A DNA stretch of 64,000 bases from Phlebiopsis flavidoalba (Eukaryota; Basidiomycota; Agaricomycetes; Polyporales; Phanerochaetaceae): NCBI GenBank assembly GCA_035772785.1, contig JAOCPU010000030.1, forward strand, positions 1 to 64,000, read 5' to 3'. A model generated the notes under the pieces. It saw only the letters and a list, made by a program, of their open reading frames with translations, did no database searches and was not told the DNA's origin. A program made the position numbers and the translations under genes. Of the stretch, positions 25,741-38,723 are shown piece by piece; the stretch's first letter is position 1; each line of letters starts with the position of its first letter.

Positions 25741-27316
25741 ACCATGATTTCAAGACTATCGAGGGGCTGCCGCGGTGTCCGGGAGATCATGTTTGCGATT
25801 ACGATGCATGGGGGACAGTGGCAAGCGAGGTGTTGTACAGGGTTGCGTCCAAGTCGCCCAAGTACTAACCATAGCACCTAGCTGAAGAAAACCGGCCTGT
25901 ACGACTTCCATGTTGACAACGGTGCGAAGATGGTTCCCTTTGCTGGGTACTCTATGCCGCTATCGTATGGCGCCGTCGGGGCTATTGCAAGTCTAACCAT
26001 CTCTCTCCGCGAATCTGTCGGCCTGTTTGACGTCGGACATATGCTGCAATCAAAGTATGTCCGTCAATGAGTGTGACCTACTGTACGCTGCTCATCACAC
26101 AATATACCTCAGCTTCCGAGGCAAGCACACTGCAACCCAGTTTCCTCGAGTGGCTCACCCCGTCATCGCTCTCCTCACTTGAACCTTACTCCTCGACCCT
26201 TTTCGGTACTACTCAACAGCGCGAACAGCGCGGCGGCATCATTGACGACACTGTCATCACCAAAACACGCACAAGACGCGTTCTATGTTGTGACGAACGC
26301 TGGGCGCAGAGACCGTGACCTGCCATGGTTCCAGGCACGGCTCGAGGAGTGAACGCCAGCGAGCGGCGAGCAGGCGGCGGAGGGCAAGGTGGAGCTTGAG
26401 GTGCTGGACAATTGGGGGCTTATGGCTCTCTCCAAGGTCCGGGCGCGGCGGGTTTACCTACAGAAGCTTTTACGTGAGCTTCGACGACCTAAACTGAAGC
26501 AGTCCTCACCTTCGGCTCCCGTTCAGCATTCCGTGCCTATCGAGGGCTTCAGCAGCTCAACTTGCATGTCGCCACGCGGAGGATACACGGGTGAAGACGG
26601 ATTCGAGATTTCTGTGCCGCCCGAAGCACACGGTCGAGGTGGCGAAGCTCTGCTGTCGCAAGAACCGTGTGGCTTACCGTGGTCTTGGTGCCCGTGAACA
26701 GTGTCTCCTGAGGCTGGAGGCCGGAATGTGTCTTTACGGCTCCGACTTGGATGAAGACACGACGCCGGTTTTGAGGCGGGTCTCACCTGGGTCATTTGGT
26801 GAGTCAACGTCCGTACCAACTACATTTTTGAGACTGAATATCTTGTAGGCAAGGATCGTCGGGAAAGGGTGACCTTCATCGGAGCTGAGGGTGTGTTGCT
26901 CAAGCACCTCAAAGGATGGGACCTCCCGCGCAGGCGCGTTGGGCTCATCGTGCGAGGGGGCAACCCGGCGCGACGTAAGTCTTCTCGTCTATTTCATTTC
27001 TTGTTGGCTTGGCATGGTGCGCGCCAGAGAGGGTGCTAAAATCTTTGCACCGTCTGGTGGAGAACAATTGGGTAGGGTCAGGTTCCATTACTCAAATAAC
27101 CCCAGCCAAATTGACACGGGGTCGTATAGGTGTCGTCACATCTGTGTCAGTGACCCTCACCACCAACACTCGGTAAGAATGTCGCTATGGCATACATCAA
27201 GAGTGGATGCAGCACAAGAAGGGCACTGAAGTTGAGGTCCCGATGTGAGGAATAAGCTTCGCAAGGCCACTCTCACCCCCATGCCGTTTTACAAGCCCAA
27301 GTTCTACCGCGGATAA
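25741..27316 (+). CDS. GCV1: glycine cleavage system T protein (aminomethyltransferase), mitochondrial
   Basis: Transfers the methylene carbon of glycine from the H-protein to tetrahydrofolate in the mitochondrial glycine decarboxylase complex. An Arg-rich, targeting-like N-terminus from about 25741 is joined through an intron ending at about 25881 to [20 protein letters not shown] and [14 protein letters not shown]. Further recognisable parts are [88 protein letters not shown] and AFYKP-like [12 protein letters not shown] at the C-terminus (stop 27314-27316). The order matches the full family, so the gene appears complete. Frame changes occur about every 100-150 bases, again with conserved protein on both sides. 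The exact start is uncertain. Confidence 0.88.
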
Positions 27317-27635
27317 GCGAGGGTCCGAAAGAGATGCTCAGCCATCTTGTAGTCACTACCAAGTATCAGTTAGAGTTCATTTGGGTCGGAATGTCATTTG
27401 GCATGGTCGTTTGTCAAACAAGAGTGATGCTACTGATCATGACACGACAACGTGACCGCGCCGCCGCAATAACCAATATAGCGGGATTTTACTGATAATC
27501 TAGACGGGACGATCGTCAGCGTTGGTCCCTGACGTTAGAACATCCACTGCTAGACAATTCTTCATACATGTAGACGAGGAGCAGTGAGTGCAGTTACTTG
27601 TCTGTTGGGCTCTATGGCTCTACGCAGGCGTTCGA

Positions 27636-27645
27636 TATATATAAG
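27636..27645 (+). promoter_or_regulatory. TATA box of coronin
   Basis: TATATATAAG about 190 bases before the coronin start; a long pyrimidine run (about 27777-27800) lies between them. Confidence 0.45.
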
Positions 27646-27832
27646 AGGGGGGAAGGGCCGAACATCGTAAATGGGTTTACTTGGCCTGGGGCCAGACTTG
27701 TATCGCAGCAATCGCTCTAAGCGCCAGTAACCACCTCATCGACCGCAACCACCAGCATATCGTTTCCCGTTCAAGGGCCCTCTTTTCTTTCTTTCTTGTA
27801 CTCAGGATACTTGGAGATTAACTGTATCGATA

Positions 27833-29918
27833 ATGTCTCGCTTTGTACGAGCCTCGAAGTATCGGTGAGTCTTGCGGCACACGAGACAAGGGAGACTTGC
27901 TCACCTCACAGGGTCGCGCGCGCTGGCAAGCCATGTATACGGCCAGCCGGGAAAGAAAGAGTACTGTGTCGAAAACCTGAAGATTACGAACAATGCATGG
28001 GACACTAACTTAATTGTCGCTGCGTCTGGTGTGAGTCTTGCGGTCCTGGTATCTCACTCCAAGAATACATCAGGCAATTGGCCAACCCCCATACCCCCCA
28101 TTCTCGCCGCGTTCACTGTTCCAAACCCAAGGATCTTTTCCCCGTGGTATTCTTTGCCAATTAACAGAATTACTGACAAAATCCCGTAGAAATACCTGAG
28201 TGTCAACTGGAACGCTTCAGGTGGTGGCGCGTTCGCTATCCTCCCCTTCCTTCACCTTTCTCTGGGGTCCCTCATGGCATTCCTTCGAAGCTCCCCGACA
28301 TCATACCTCTCGCGCGCAGTCACTCCGCCCCCCGTGCTGGACACCGACTGGTCGCCATTCAACGACTCAATTGTCGCCTCAGCCGGCGATGACGGCAAGG
28401 GCGATGATCTGGAAGGTCGAGGAGAGCGCGTTCGACGGATGGGGCTCGGAGGGGTGGGAACCACGCGACTTTGACCCCGTCTTGCGCATTGACGTGACCT
28501 CTCGCCGCGGCGCGTCGGAACAGGTGCTGTTCCACGCCCACGGCGGAGCACGTCCTCACTGCGACCGCGACAGGCGAGCAACACGGTCAAGCTGGGGACC
28601 GTCGGGAGCCCCCGAGATCGCGCCAAGTCCGTGCTCGGGGGTCACGGCGACAGCATTCAAAGTCTCGCGTTCAATCCCGAGCAAGGCAACCTTCTTGTTA
28701 CGACGTGCCGCGACCGCAAGATTCGTCTGTTTGACCCCCGTGCGGGCGGTGAGGCTGTGGGGGTTACGGAATGGGCAACTGGTTTGGCTAGGGTTGGGAT
28801 GGCGGTGTCAAGGGCGCCGCGTGTCGTTTGGATGGGCGAGCACGACCGTATCGCGACGAACGGGCTTCACCAAGATGAGCGACCGTCAGGTTGTCTATCT
28901 GGGAGACTGGGCGGCCTGAGCAACGTCAAGTCAACGATGCTCGACCAGATGGTTCGGGTGTCATTATTCCGTACTGGAGTGACAACAATATTCTGTTCCT
29001 TGGTGAGTTATGTACATCACTTGCAACTTGACCACACTGATTCAAACTCGTTTTGTAGCTGGCAAGGGGTAATGGTTCAGAGCTTCGTGATTGCTAAAAC
29101 AGGGATGCTGACAGACTCGGACAACAGAGATGGCAACATTCGTTACTTTGAATACGAAAAGCGACAATTTGTACGCTCTTGCGGAACACCAAGTCGACGG
29201 ACCCCCTCAACGTGGAATGTGTTTCCTCCCCCGTCGCGCACTCAACGTCGCCGAAGTGTGAAATCGCACGGGCGTACAAACTCTCGGCGAACTCGGTCGA
29301 ACCTATTTGCGTTCATCGTGCCCCGGAAGGTGAGTTGTGGACAGGGCATTTCTCTCGACTCATAATGACGCGTTATAGGCGGATTCTTTCCAAGCCGACA
29401 TCTACCCTCCTGCACCCTCCGCCGAGCCCGCGCTCACCGCAGGCGCAGGCAGAGTTTTTTCTCCGGCAAGACGGCCCGCTGAAGCTTGTCAGCCTCGAGA
29501 ACGGAGCGATCACTGATACAGGTGCTGCGCCCTCAGCTATCCCCACTCCAGCGCCAGCACCTGCTGCGACCCTGTTTGCGCCCACGCCGACACGGACCAC
29601 CACCGCCCCCGCGCCTACGCCTGCACCCGAGCCCGCACCGTCAAGGCGGAGCCCATCACGCCCGTTGTGAGCTCATTCCCATCGAGACACCGTCGCGTTC
29701 GGCGTCCTTCGCGCTTGAGGTACGTTCCCCCGTCGTCTCTTGGAGAATTGACCATGCTAACACCGCGTAGAAGGACGAGACTGCAGAGCTGAGGGAGGAG
29801 AACGCGCGACTGAACGCTGAGCTGCGCTCGGCCCGCGAAAAAATTCGCAACTTGGAGCTGCAGGTCGAGAGTATCCGTGCGAACGCGCGTAAGGGCTGCT
29901 GCGTTGCTCGACCAGTGA
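27833..29918 (+). CDS. CRN1: coronin, actin-binding WD40 protein
   Basis: Coronin binds and bundles F-actin and regulates Arp2/3 at cortical patches. The first exon encodes MSRFVRASKYR, followed by a GT-AG intron and HVYGQPGKKEYCVENLKI. That is the N-terminal signature of coronins. Seven-bladed WD40 propeller segments follow: DTDWSPFNDSIVASAGDDGK, HGDSIQSLAFNPE, LLVTTCRDRKIRLFDPRAG, WMGEHDRIATTGF-like, NNILFLAGKGDGNIRYFEYE. The conserved post-propeller IARAYKLSANSVEPI comes next. A Pro/Ala-rich linker (about 29520-29650) leads to a C-terminal coiled coil rich in Glu/Leu heptads (about 29773-29918), the trimerisation and Arp2/3-contact part. The last codons need removal of one extra G in 29893-29895 to end in AAALLDQ and stop at 29916-29918. 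Several more frame changes occur within the propeller. Confidence 0.92.
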
Positions 29919-30374
29919 CCTGCTGTGTCTAGACTACCGCAAAGGATAGATGTAATGTATCAATGCTAAAACTTTGGAATTCGAAGCTGAAGCTTGAAGC
30001 ACGAGCTTCAGCTGTCATTTGTTTATCTCAGTGCTTTCACCAAGACCGAGCACGCGTACGTATTCCACGGTTACTGACCTCACCTCCGCGTCATCGTCAC
30101 GGAGGCAAATGCCAAATATGTCTGTGCCGACACAGCCCTACGCATTTTGATGGTGATTGCCTTTCGTGGAGGCGTCGGCCTGAAGGCGTCTAGCGTAGTC
30201 CACCACCGCTGCTTCTCTTGTCCAGTTTGTTCTCATTCCACTACCATCACCCCTTCTCTTCTCTTTCTATCCGTCTATGCTTTTCGAAATAATTTCATTC
30301 TATTTCTTTTCCGATACACACGAAGAGTCGTGACATCTCGCGATAGCTGTCAGGATGTGTGAAGATTCGCGGTC

Positions 30375-32238
30375 ATGCTATATCCCGCTGTCGGAAGGGT
30401 TGGTATTCCCGCCGCTCCCGCTGCCACCTCAACAGGTTTGGGCGCAAAAAGGTCTAGGAGGCTTGTAAAGAGACGTGTGGCCCCGTCGAAACCCTTTGGC
30501 TCCAATGTCGTACGTGTGTGTGCCGCCTGCCTAAAGCTGTGGTACTCAAGTCATTATGACGCTGTTGTAGAACCGACACACCCTCACGGCGCCCGTCCTG
30601 AGCGAGCGCATGATACAACGACGACAGGCCTCTTGGATAGCTCAAACATCCCATCCGTTGACAGTGCTGCCTCACTGGCCTCCTCAATAGCCTCCACTCG
30701 TCTGGGGGCCCGTCGGACAACTCTGGGCCGTCTGGGACGTCCGATGGATCGTCATCTAGCACGTTAGTGCAAGCGTTTTGAATACGTTATCGCAAGCTAA
30801 TACATTGAGTGTAGTATACTCCAACCTCTACAAAAACTCCGACACGAGTACGAGTACAAGGCCCAAACCTCGACTTCGCAAATTCGCTGTTCCGTGCTTC
30901 GCAAACTTCAGCGGACGTGGGTCCAACACTTCCAGTAACCATTCCAACGTCCACATCTACCACTCCGACGTCTACTTCCGACACCTCCACGTCAAACACG
31001 TCTACTTCATCCCTACCACACATCAGACACTCAAGTCGACTGGTCTACGTCCTCGACACCAACATCATCTACCGATAGCAGCACCAGCCCTTCAAGTACT
31101 AGTCCTCCACCCCCCAGTATATCCCACACCGTCCGCTACATCTGCAAGTGATGACAAGTACCAGCAGTAGCGCTTCAAGTAGTGGCATCTTTACTACAAT
31201 CTACTCCCACGATTGTCACGGACATCAACGGGCAGCCAACTACGGTGAGTGGCAGCATTCTTACAACGCATCGCTCGCTAATGAGTTCCCAAGCTTGTCT
31301 CCGCAATACCCACCACGCTTCCCTATCCTTCAAATTCTGGCTCATCAGGTTCCAACAAGCAAGCCATCATTACAGGCAGCGCCATCGGAGGCTCCGTCTT
31401 TCTCGTCATATAATAGTTGCGCTCGTGATATTCATTCAGCGCTCCGATAAAATACGCATGAACTATAAGAAGCTACGTGTATATTTGGTAGGGGGACGAC
31501 GACGGCTTCTCGAAGACGAGGACGAGGACGACTGGGCTCCCTGGCGGCGGCATGGCATGGCCACGAAAACGCAGTATATCGAGACTATCCCGCATCGATG
31601 GCATCTTCTTCCCGGCCCTTTGGTCTACATGCCCGCGGACCATGCTGGCTCAGCGCTTTTCCGCGCTCGGCACGAACCCCCCGACGCCCATGCAGGAGTT
31701 CCACCCGCAGCCACCGCAGCCGACCTCTCCCTATATCATGGGCATAACGCGCAGCGTCGTCGGGCTCGATATTCCGCATGAGGCTGTGTCTGGCCGCCTC
31801 ACCAAGCGAGGCCAACCGGGTTCGTCGGACCCACTTTGTGAATCCCTCAAGTCAAGTCGACCTTGGAAGGATTGTACCGGATGTCATGGGCTCCCGCTCC
31901 GCGACACCCTCCGCCGACACCCAGCACGCGCGCACACCATCACAAGCCGCGCTCCTCTCCTCCCACTCGCCCTCTCCAACTTTCCCACGACCGCGCCCAT
32001 CCCAATAACCCAGTCGCGCATGAAACCATCGCATTCGCTCAAACGCTCCTGGGAGCTTGCCAAAGGCCAGCATCCGGATCAAGCGTTGTACGAACTTGAC
32101 CATGAGCTTGAACAAGGCGCGGGATCGGCCGGTGATGGAGCCTCCCCAAACGCGACTGTATATCCGCAACGCGGAACCTATGTCACCTGGAAAGCCCACC
32201 GGTTGAGCATGAGGCAGGGCCGTCATCGAAGAGGATGA
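30375..32238 (+). CDS. Mid2-like single-pass membrane protein, Ser/Thr/Pro-rich ectodomain
   Basis: Not assignable to a named family, but the layout is that of fungal Mid2-like wall sensors. A Ser/Thr-rich extracellular part with repeats such as TSTSDTSTSNTSTSS (about 30800-31200) leads to a glycine-hinged membrane span, GSAIGGSVFLVIIVALVIF (about 31380-31437), then a basic stop-transfer and a long cytoplasmic tail. The tail contains DDWAPWRRH, PPTPMQEFHPQPPQPTSP and, near the end, NPVAHETIAFAQTLLGACQR and MSGSPGDSPRWIERQIKKE. Frame shifts and short introns break it. The start at 30375 is only the first plausible ATG, and the 3' end is uncertain by about 50 bases. A role in sensing cell-wall stress is inference from layout alone. 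Confidence 0.5.
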
Positions 32239-33118
32239 GCGGGAGCCCCGGGGACAGTCCCAGGTGGATCGAAAGGCAGATTAAGAAAGAGTAAGTCTCA
32301 TTCGCGCAAGCTGCGCGAGAGTTGACTGCTCTATGGTATCATCAATTTTTTCCCTCATATATTTGCACACTCATTCATTGCGTATTGCATTCATTCGGAC
32401 TCTCGGACTCGGACTCTCATGAAGATTTTTCCATTAGATATCCTACTCATGCTATTTTCTTCTTGGACGGGCACATCGGAATACTTGGTTTTTCTGTCTT
32501 GCTTGTTGGCGTTTTCAAAACGTTTCGTGTATCATATTTATGACCTTCATGATGACTTTGTTTCCTCGTAAGTACAAGTGCAGCAGGGCACGGAATCTTC
32601 TCCGTTATAATCCTGCCATATATATTAGACCATTCACAGCGTCCTATCAAAGCTTCAACGAGTCAACCCGACTTGATTGATCCTTTCTGACGTCGTTGAC
32701 CACTCCTCTATCTGAGAGATGACAGGCAAGGGATGGTACGCTACACAAATTAAAAGCCGGCCGCCCTATCGCAGAGTCTAATCGTTGTTTGTACGTGTTA
32801 GAATCGAAGGCTGCCGTGCATTCCTTATATGGTTTCTGGAGTTTTGACCCGAGTCATGAAACTTTCTAGATGGTATGAGCTAGATGAGCAGTTAAATTCT
32901 CTTGACTATCCAACAAGGGGTAATATAAAAGGGAGTCGAGGATCATCATTTTGTATCAGAGTCTGCAGCAAGTAGCACGTTTTTGAAGTTGATTCCCCGA
33001 CAAGGTCCTCTTGATCCGCTTCATACTCCGCAGAGTCCTCCGCCCACACTGCAGTGGCCGTTCTGCGTTTGTATATCGAATACCCACCCCCTTCAGAAAT
33101 CAAAATTCATTGCTCAGA
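32239..33118. other. convergent intergenic region
   Basis: Between the Mid2-like gene (+) and SDR copy 1 (-). No gene recognised; open frames here are short and featureless. Confidence 0.45.
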
Positions 33119-34231
33119 TCATTCCTTCCCGGATGAATACCTGTAAATAGCGGTATCTATCAATTCTTTGAATCTCGTCTTCATCATTCCTCGGTGAGGT
33201 CCGTCCGACCAGGACGCGTACGCCTCCACCTCCTTCAATACGCGTTCCAAATGGGCCTTTACGCCGGTCACGGACTCCAACCCTATAGGTAGCCATAATG
33301 GCGGATTCTCCACTAGGCTTAGATCATACAACTTCGCCATAACCTTCTTGACATCGTCTCGCTTGAAGGAGTCATCTTGCGCTGCAATCATCGTCCCGAC
33401 GACCCAGTGTCAGGGGCACAGTCGGCCCCGTATAGCTTGGTGGAGGCGGAAAGAAGGCAGAGTTATGTCCCAGATTTGTTCTTACGAGGGAAGGCGCAAC
33501 GACGGATATCTACGACGTTAAAGGCATATGTGAGTTCAAACTTTGCTTCTTCAAAACGGATGATAGGCTCACCTTAATGTTCCCATGCAGGATCAATTTC
33601 TTCGTAAAGCGCCTCGTTCACAGAGCGCTGATTGCTAGACTGCCTCACAATTTCAACTTCAACGATTCGACTGACTCATTGATTGACACACACCTGCTTT
33701 TGTTGCGCTATAGTAGCCCAGTCCTCCGAACGGCGCCATGCCAGCATATGACCCAATAGTGAGCAGCCTCCCTCCCTCGCCCTTTGGGTTCTCATCTCGG
33801 AAGAAATCTGACCGCCTCTCGACTCACATTTGCCGCTCTCCCCCAGAAATTAGTCTCGAAACATCTTCCTGGCCAAGTCCTCCGGCGTGCCCTCGATCTC
33901 GGCGCCAAGAGATACGCCTGCGTTGTTCAAACACAACATCGACTCTCCCAAAAGCCTCCTTCGCCTCGAAGAACGCATTTGCGATTTCCTCCACCTTGCT
34001 GACGTCGAGCTGTACGGCCCTTAGCTGCGTTGGTGGGTAGCTTGACGTGAGATCAGCGAGGTCACGGGGCTTGCGGGCCGTTGCGACGACACGTTCTCCC
34101 TTGGAGAGCGCGAGTTCAGTCATCGTGCGGCCGAAACCGGAGGATGATCCTGTAACTACATGGTGATGAGTTTTCTATCAACCTCCTCTCTGTTTGGCTA
34201 ACGTACTTAACCAGACGCGTGGAACAGACAT
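33119..34231 (-). CDS. short-chain dehydrogenase/reductase, array copy 1
   Basis: Classical SDR, an NAD(P)H-dependent oxidoreductase of unknown substrate. The ATG at 34231 gives MSVPRVWL, an intron (about 34157-34207) follows, then TGSSSGFGRTMTELALSKGE with the Gly-rich cofactor loop. Later come LDVSKVEEIANAFFEAKEAF, GRVDVVF and, with frame changes, AGVSLGAEIEGTPEDLAR-like and FETNFWG, then VSREAVRFFRDENPKGE. The C-terminal end is PPLWLPIGLESVTGVKAHLE and VEAYASWSD. The YxxxK motif was not located with certainty, because 33400-33760 is disordered. So a degenerate state is possible. It is divergent from copy 2 and shares its first intron position. Confidence 0.65.
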
Positions 34232-34300
34232 GTCGAGCTCGGAGTACCACTCAGAAAGTCTGTAGCTTAGAGTGGACCCCCTCCTGCAGATAGCTCCGCG

Positions 34301-34310
34301 TACATATAAG
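34301..34310 (-). promoter_or_regulatory. TATA box of SDR copy 1
   Basis: CTTATATGTA on the minus strand, about 70 bases before the ATG at 34231. Confidence 0.4.
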
Positions 34311-34954
34311 CCTTCACGCGTTCCGCGGTAAGTTCTCGGGTTACGTCGGTCCCGTCCACATTGTCCAACAACAGTCGTGAGTCCGTTTATTTTCAGAATC
34401 ACTCTACGCCACAGTGTGATAGGAGCTCATGATTTACATTTTGTAGTACATTAATTTCAGTATTGAAGCCGCTTGCAGGGACATGCTGTGAACATCCATC
34501 AAATCGCGCTACTGACCCTCAAGAAACGCTCCTTGGGTTGCGTCATTTGCGGTCCGGTCATTTGGTAGAAGGTCTTCGGCAGGTGGGAACTCGGGTCCCC
34601 TTCCCCTGTGCAAGACTGTTCGTATTCAGTGCAATCCGATGGACCCCTACGGTATCGCTGGCCTATACCGTGTAACCGATCGCAACGAATGAAGTTCATG
34701 TGCCCCAAACCCGCGCGAAGTTCCGGCCAAATCGCGACGTGGATGCTCCGATAGTTTTTGATCACATCCTTTGATCAATGGAGATTCATTTACGTTGCTA
34801 GTAGTTAGAACAGAGTCCGTGGGACCTCTAGAAAGGGTGGCGTCGGTGCGCATGGGGTAGCATCGTCATTACCTCGTTGCTCCAGGTACACTCTCACAAA
34901 CGTCAGTAGCAAAGAGCAGCCACCGGCAGAGGCACCGGTACATATCGACGTCAC

Positions 34955-34964
34955 TATATATAAG
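34955..34964 (+). promoter_or_regulatory. TATA box of SDR copy 2
   Basis: TATATATAAG about 110 bases before the ATG at 35074. The whole 842-base gap between copies 1 and 2 holds both promoters and no other gene that I can see. Confidence 0.55.
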
Positions 34965-35073
34965 AGAGTGCAGGCAGTCAGCCCAGATAGCAAGGACGCG
35001 CCCCTCGCATCACTCTCGCCATATCACTAATAGAATACTCCCTTCGCCGCACGGCAAGTCTCGCTACACCGAG

Positions 35074-36316
35074 ATGTCAACAGAAAACCGTCATGCTCGA
35101 GTTTGGCTAGGTGAGCCCACTCAAATTCCCGCTTGAATTCATGTTTCAAACTTAATATATTGTAGTGACGGGCTCCTCATCGGGCTTTGGTCGACAAATG
35201 GTAGTTCATGCACTATCCAATGGTGACAGTGTTGTTGCTACCCTCAGAACTCCCCACATGCTCGACGACCTCAGGGGCAGATACTCTCCAGAACAATTGG
35301 CAATCATCCAACTCGATGTTGAAAGTCGCGAGAGCATAATCAACACGTTCAAACAGGCAAAGCATGCTTTCGGGCGCGTCGACGTTGTCTTCAACAACGC
35401 AGGGATATCCGTCAACGGCGAGGTCGAGGGTACTCCAGAGGAATCAGCGCGACGCCTGTTCAACATCAACTTTTTGGGGAGCCGCGCACGTGAACGCTGA
35501 AGCCGTTCGCTTTTTCCGGGAGGAAAATCCAACCGGAGATGGTGGGCGGCTGCTCGTGAATAGCTCTTATGCCGGGCTGCCCCACCCAATTCCTTGTGCA
35601 GGCTACTACTCCGCAGGGAAGTTTGGTAAGTAATTTGCTGAAATGTCATTTCTCCCATAATAACTAATTAACCCGACCGCAGCCCTGGAGGGCATCACCC
35701 AAACTCTCGCTGCGGAGGTTGACCCAAGCTGGAATATCAAAGTCAGTACTGACCCAGACCTGTTGTAGTTCTTGCTTACAAAAAACTTTTGTGTCAGATC
35801 ACCTTGATCGAACCAGGCTTTTTTCGCACGAGTGCCAACCGCAAGGGTGATCGATTCCCTGTGCATCCCGCCTACACTAATCCTGACGGAGTCGTGACAC
35901 AAACCCGCAAGTTCATCGAGATTACTACTGACCCACTCCGAGGTGAGGTCCCGTCTGGCGATGTGGCGAAGGGGGTGCACAAGATATACGAACTGTCGCT
36001 ACTACCAGAACCACCCCTGCGATTGGTCTTGGGGAAGGACGCCATCGCGAATGTTAGGAAACAGATAGGGATGGTGACAAGTGATCTCGACTCTTTTCAA
36101 AAACTGGTCGAACGACTTGATGGAGGATTGAGCTCGAAATCATTTAGTACGGTTTCTGACATGAAAGATTGTGATTCTACCGAAGGTCTGGTATGTTATC
36201 GCTTTGCCTACAATGGGCTTTTAGCGCGCTCCTGGATTTGCCCTAAATCTGAGAGTAGGATGAGCAACATGTCCAGATTATTGTGTGCCCTGAAAGAGGG
36301 CATCCTCACGGTCTAA
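35074..36316 (+). CDS. short-chain dehydrogenase/reductase, array copy 2 (best preserved)
   Basis: Classical SDR with all key motifs. Exon 1 (35074-35110) encodes MSTENRHARVWL. After intron 35111-35165 come TGSSSGFGRQMVVHALSNGD (cofactor loop), QLDVESRESIINTF, FGRVDVVFNNAGISVNGEV (the NNAG motif), EGTPEESARRLFNINF, then HVNAEAVRFFREENPTGDGG, RLLVNSSYAG (catalytic Ser) and GYYSAGKF (catalytic Tyr and Lys). Introns at 35626-35682 and 35741-35797 follow, then ITLIEPGFFRTSANRKGDRF and the C-terminal LPEPPLRLVLGKDAIANVRK. The only break is an extra T in the T5 run at 35471-35475. The last stop in frame is 36314-36316, but the protein may end or splice earlier near 36190. Substrate unknown. Confidence 0.88.
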
Positions 36317-36728
36317 ATGGGTGAAAATTCTCCCTGCATTTGTAAGTGCTATGCCATTCTTGTGCTATCCGCGGACTGAGACGTCGAGGTTTCGGATTTT
36401 GTTTTCACAATTCAGATAACCCTTCTCTCTCCGCACTGAGACTCGAGAGAGAAGGTACCTCGATCACTCAAAGCCTCGAGCGTTTCTGTATAGAATACGC
36501 GATGTACGTTGGTCATGAGATGTATGTCATCATTGAGCCCAAGTCCGCTGCTTTGAGGTGAGTCTTTCTCAGGAGTACGCTCTCAGATCATCCCCTCACT
36601 ATACCAATAGCGGAAACCTTGTGAAAACCCAGCCTACTATGGACTTTGATTCACCAGTCGATACGGCGGCCAATGTCAGCACGTCGCCCATGGTCACATG
36701 TAGCTATGAGCGGGCGCAATGAGCCCTG

Positions 36729-36734
36729 TATAAG
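36729..36734 (+). promoter_or_regulatory. TATA box of SDR copy 3
   Basis: TATAAG about 84 bases before the ATG at 36813. Confidence 0.4.
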
Positions 36735-36812
36735 AAAGTTGAATCCTCGCTATCTTCATATTTCTCACAATACGCTTACTCTAAAACAACCGGACCATAG
36801 TAACACATCGCA

Positions 36813-37970
36813 ATGTCGGCCGAGGACACCTCACCGTCGTGTATGGCTAGGTAAGCCTGCCCAACTGACCGTCACACAGGAACTAATTATTGAGGCATTT
36901 GCATTCCACAGTCACAGGATCTTCCTCAGGCTTTGGCCGACAAATGGTTGTGTATGCACTAGCCAACGGTGACAGGGTCATTGCCACCTTGCGGGATCCT
37001 GGAATGCTTGATGACCTACGAGACACATATACCACCGAGCAACTAGCAATTGTCTACCTTGACGTGGAGAATAGAGCCAGCATCGTCACCGCATTCCAGC
37101 ACGCGAAGCAGCTTTTGGACGTATCGACGTTGTTTTTTCAATAACGCAGGTATCACGGTCACCGGAGAGGTGGAGGGCCACACAAGAGAAATCGGCACGC
37201 CATCTTTTCGACATCAACTTTTGGGGAGCTGCGCATGTGAATGTAGAAGCCATACGCTTCTTTCGCGAGGAAAATCCTCCAAGAATCGGTGGTCGACTAC
37301 TTGTAAACAGCTCGTATGCCGGGTTGCATCCGATACCTTGCAAAGGATATTATTCTGCGGGAAAGTTCGTTATGTACTCCGTAGTCTATGTAAGCGAAGA
37401 CGTGCCACCAACCCTACATCAGCTCTTGAGGGCCTCACTCAGACCCTGGCCGCAGAGATTGATCCACACTGGAACATCAAGGTCAGCCAGATAATTTCCA
37501 CCTTTCAATTCGCTCGACCACAATATTGTAATAGATCACCTTAATCGAGCCAGGCTTCTTTCGCACAACAGCCAGCAGCAAAAGGAGACAAATTTCCCGT
37601 TCACCCTGCTTACACCAATCCTGATGGTGTCGTAAGTCAAACCCGTAGTTTTGTCAACATTATTACCAATCCCACCCGAGGAGAAGTTCGGTCGGGCGAT
37701 GTGGCGAAGGGAGTTCGCAAGATATACGATGCCTCACTACTTACTAAACCGCCGCTGCGCTTGGTGTTGGGCAAAAACGCAATAGAGAGTGTTAGGAAAC
37801 AGATACAGATGGTAACAAATGATCTTGACGTATATGAAAGATTGGTCGACCGATTTGATGGAAGACTAACCACGGAGTTATCGATGGTCTTTCAACACTA
37901 CAAAGAGATGAGAAGAGTCGAGGGAAGGTGGGAGATCTTCATGCTACCAGGTTTTAGTAAAAGCGCGTAA
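36813..37970 (+). CDS. short-chain dehydrogenase/reductase, array copy 3
   Basis: Close paralogue of copy 2 in the same orientation. The order is start MSAEDTSP (36813), intron ending at about 36912, TGSSSGFGRQMVVYALANGD, LDVENRASIVTAFQ, NNAGITVTGEVEG, NFWGAAHVNVEAIRFFREEN, GRLLVNSSYAG and KGYYSAGKF, so the cofactor loop, NNAG, Ser and YxxxK are all there. After introns come ITLIEPGFFRTT, GVVSQTRSFVNIITNPTRGE and the C-terminal PPLRLVLGKNAIESVRKQI. Frame shifts lie near 36830, 37125-37140, 37180 and 37570. They are more numerous than in copy 2 but the key residues are intact. I lean to a real gene, with moderate doubt. The stop is at 37968-37970. Confidence 0.72.
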
Positions 37971-38723
37971 AAGTTGCATTGATGTACCACACATACTGCT
38001 AGCCATGGGCGTTTGGCCACATCACGAGCCTGTGTCGATCGATGCGATCATCAAAGCTTGCATAGTTCGATAATGACTGCAGGATCTCGAGGGCTCACTC
38101 TCGCGGATGTGAAGCCGTACGTACACTTATAACTGATGGTGGCATTGTGATCGCGCGGACCAGCACCGCGGAGCCTTGTTTGGTGACCTCACTACTGCAC
38201 GCCGAGGCGAATCCCCTCCGCACTACGAAAGCCGAAACACGCACTGGAGTCCGCTCAGCCTCGACTAGCATCAGAAAGTGCCTGATGACGACGTCCAGCA
38301 CAAAGAGGGATTTGTATCTGCGATTAGGACGTGAATCAAGAGGCCCGAGGAGACGGCGAGAGCTGGTTAAGTTACGTGTCGAGCGTGGCATTGTAAGTCG
38401 CTAACATGACATGACACATAGGCCGTGGTTCTTTCCATACAATTTGCTCTAGAGCGAAGCTTACCACATGCGAGGAGTCAATGGAAAGAATCACGAACAA
38501 ATCGAAAGAAATCAAAATCACAATGCCAATGCTATGCACCCTTGATATGATAGCATGAACGAATGCGCGACCCTAGACGCATTCAAGTTAGAAACCCTCC
38601 GGAGTAAGGAGTAGCAATCAAAGAAGGTTCGATGGAAACATTGTCAGTGTACTTAGGATGATATGTATCCAAACGTCCTGCTGCTCACGATTAACTCCCT
38701 CGTCGTCGCACCTCTGCAACACT
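37971..38723. other. intergenic, no gene recognised
   Basis: Between SDR copies 3 and 4. One open frame of 85-98 codons on each strand at 38095-38404 has no recognisable content. Confidence 0.4.

Noticed and set aside
27896..28200. A separate small gene upstream of the coronin propeller
   Set aside because: The pieces HVYGQPGKKEYCVENLKI and the following residues are the conserved N-terminus of coronin joined by short introns.
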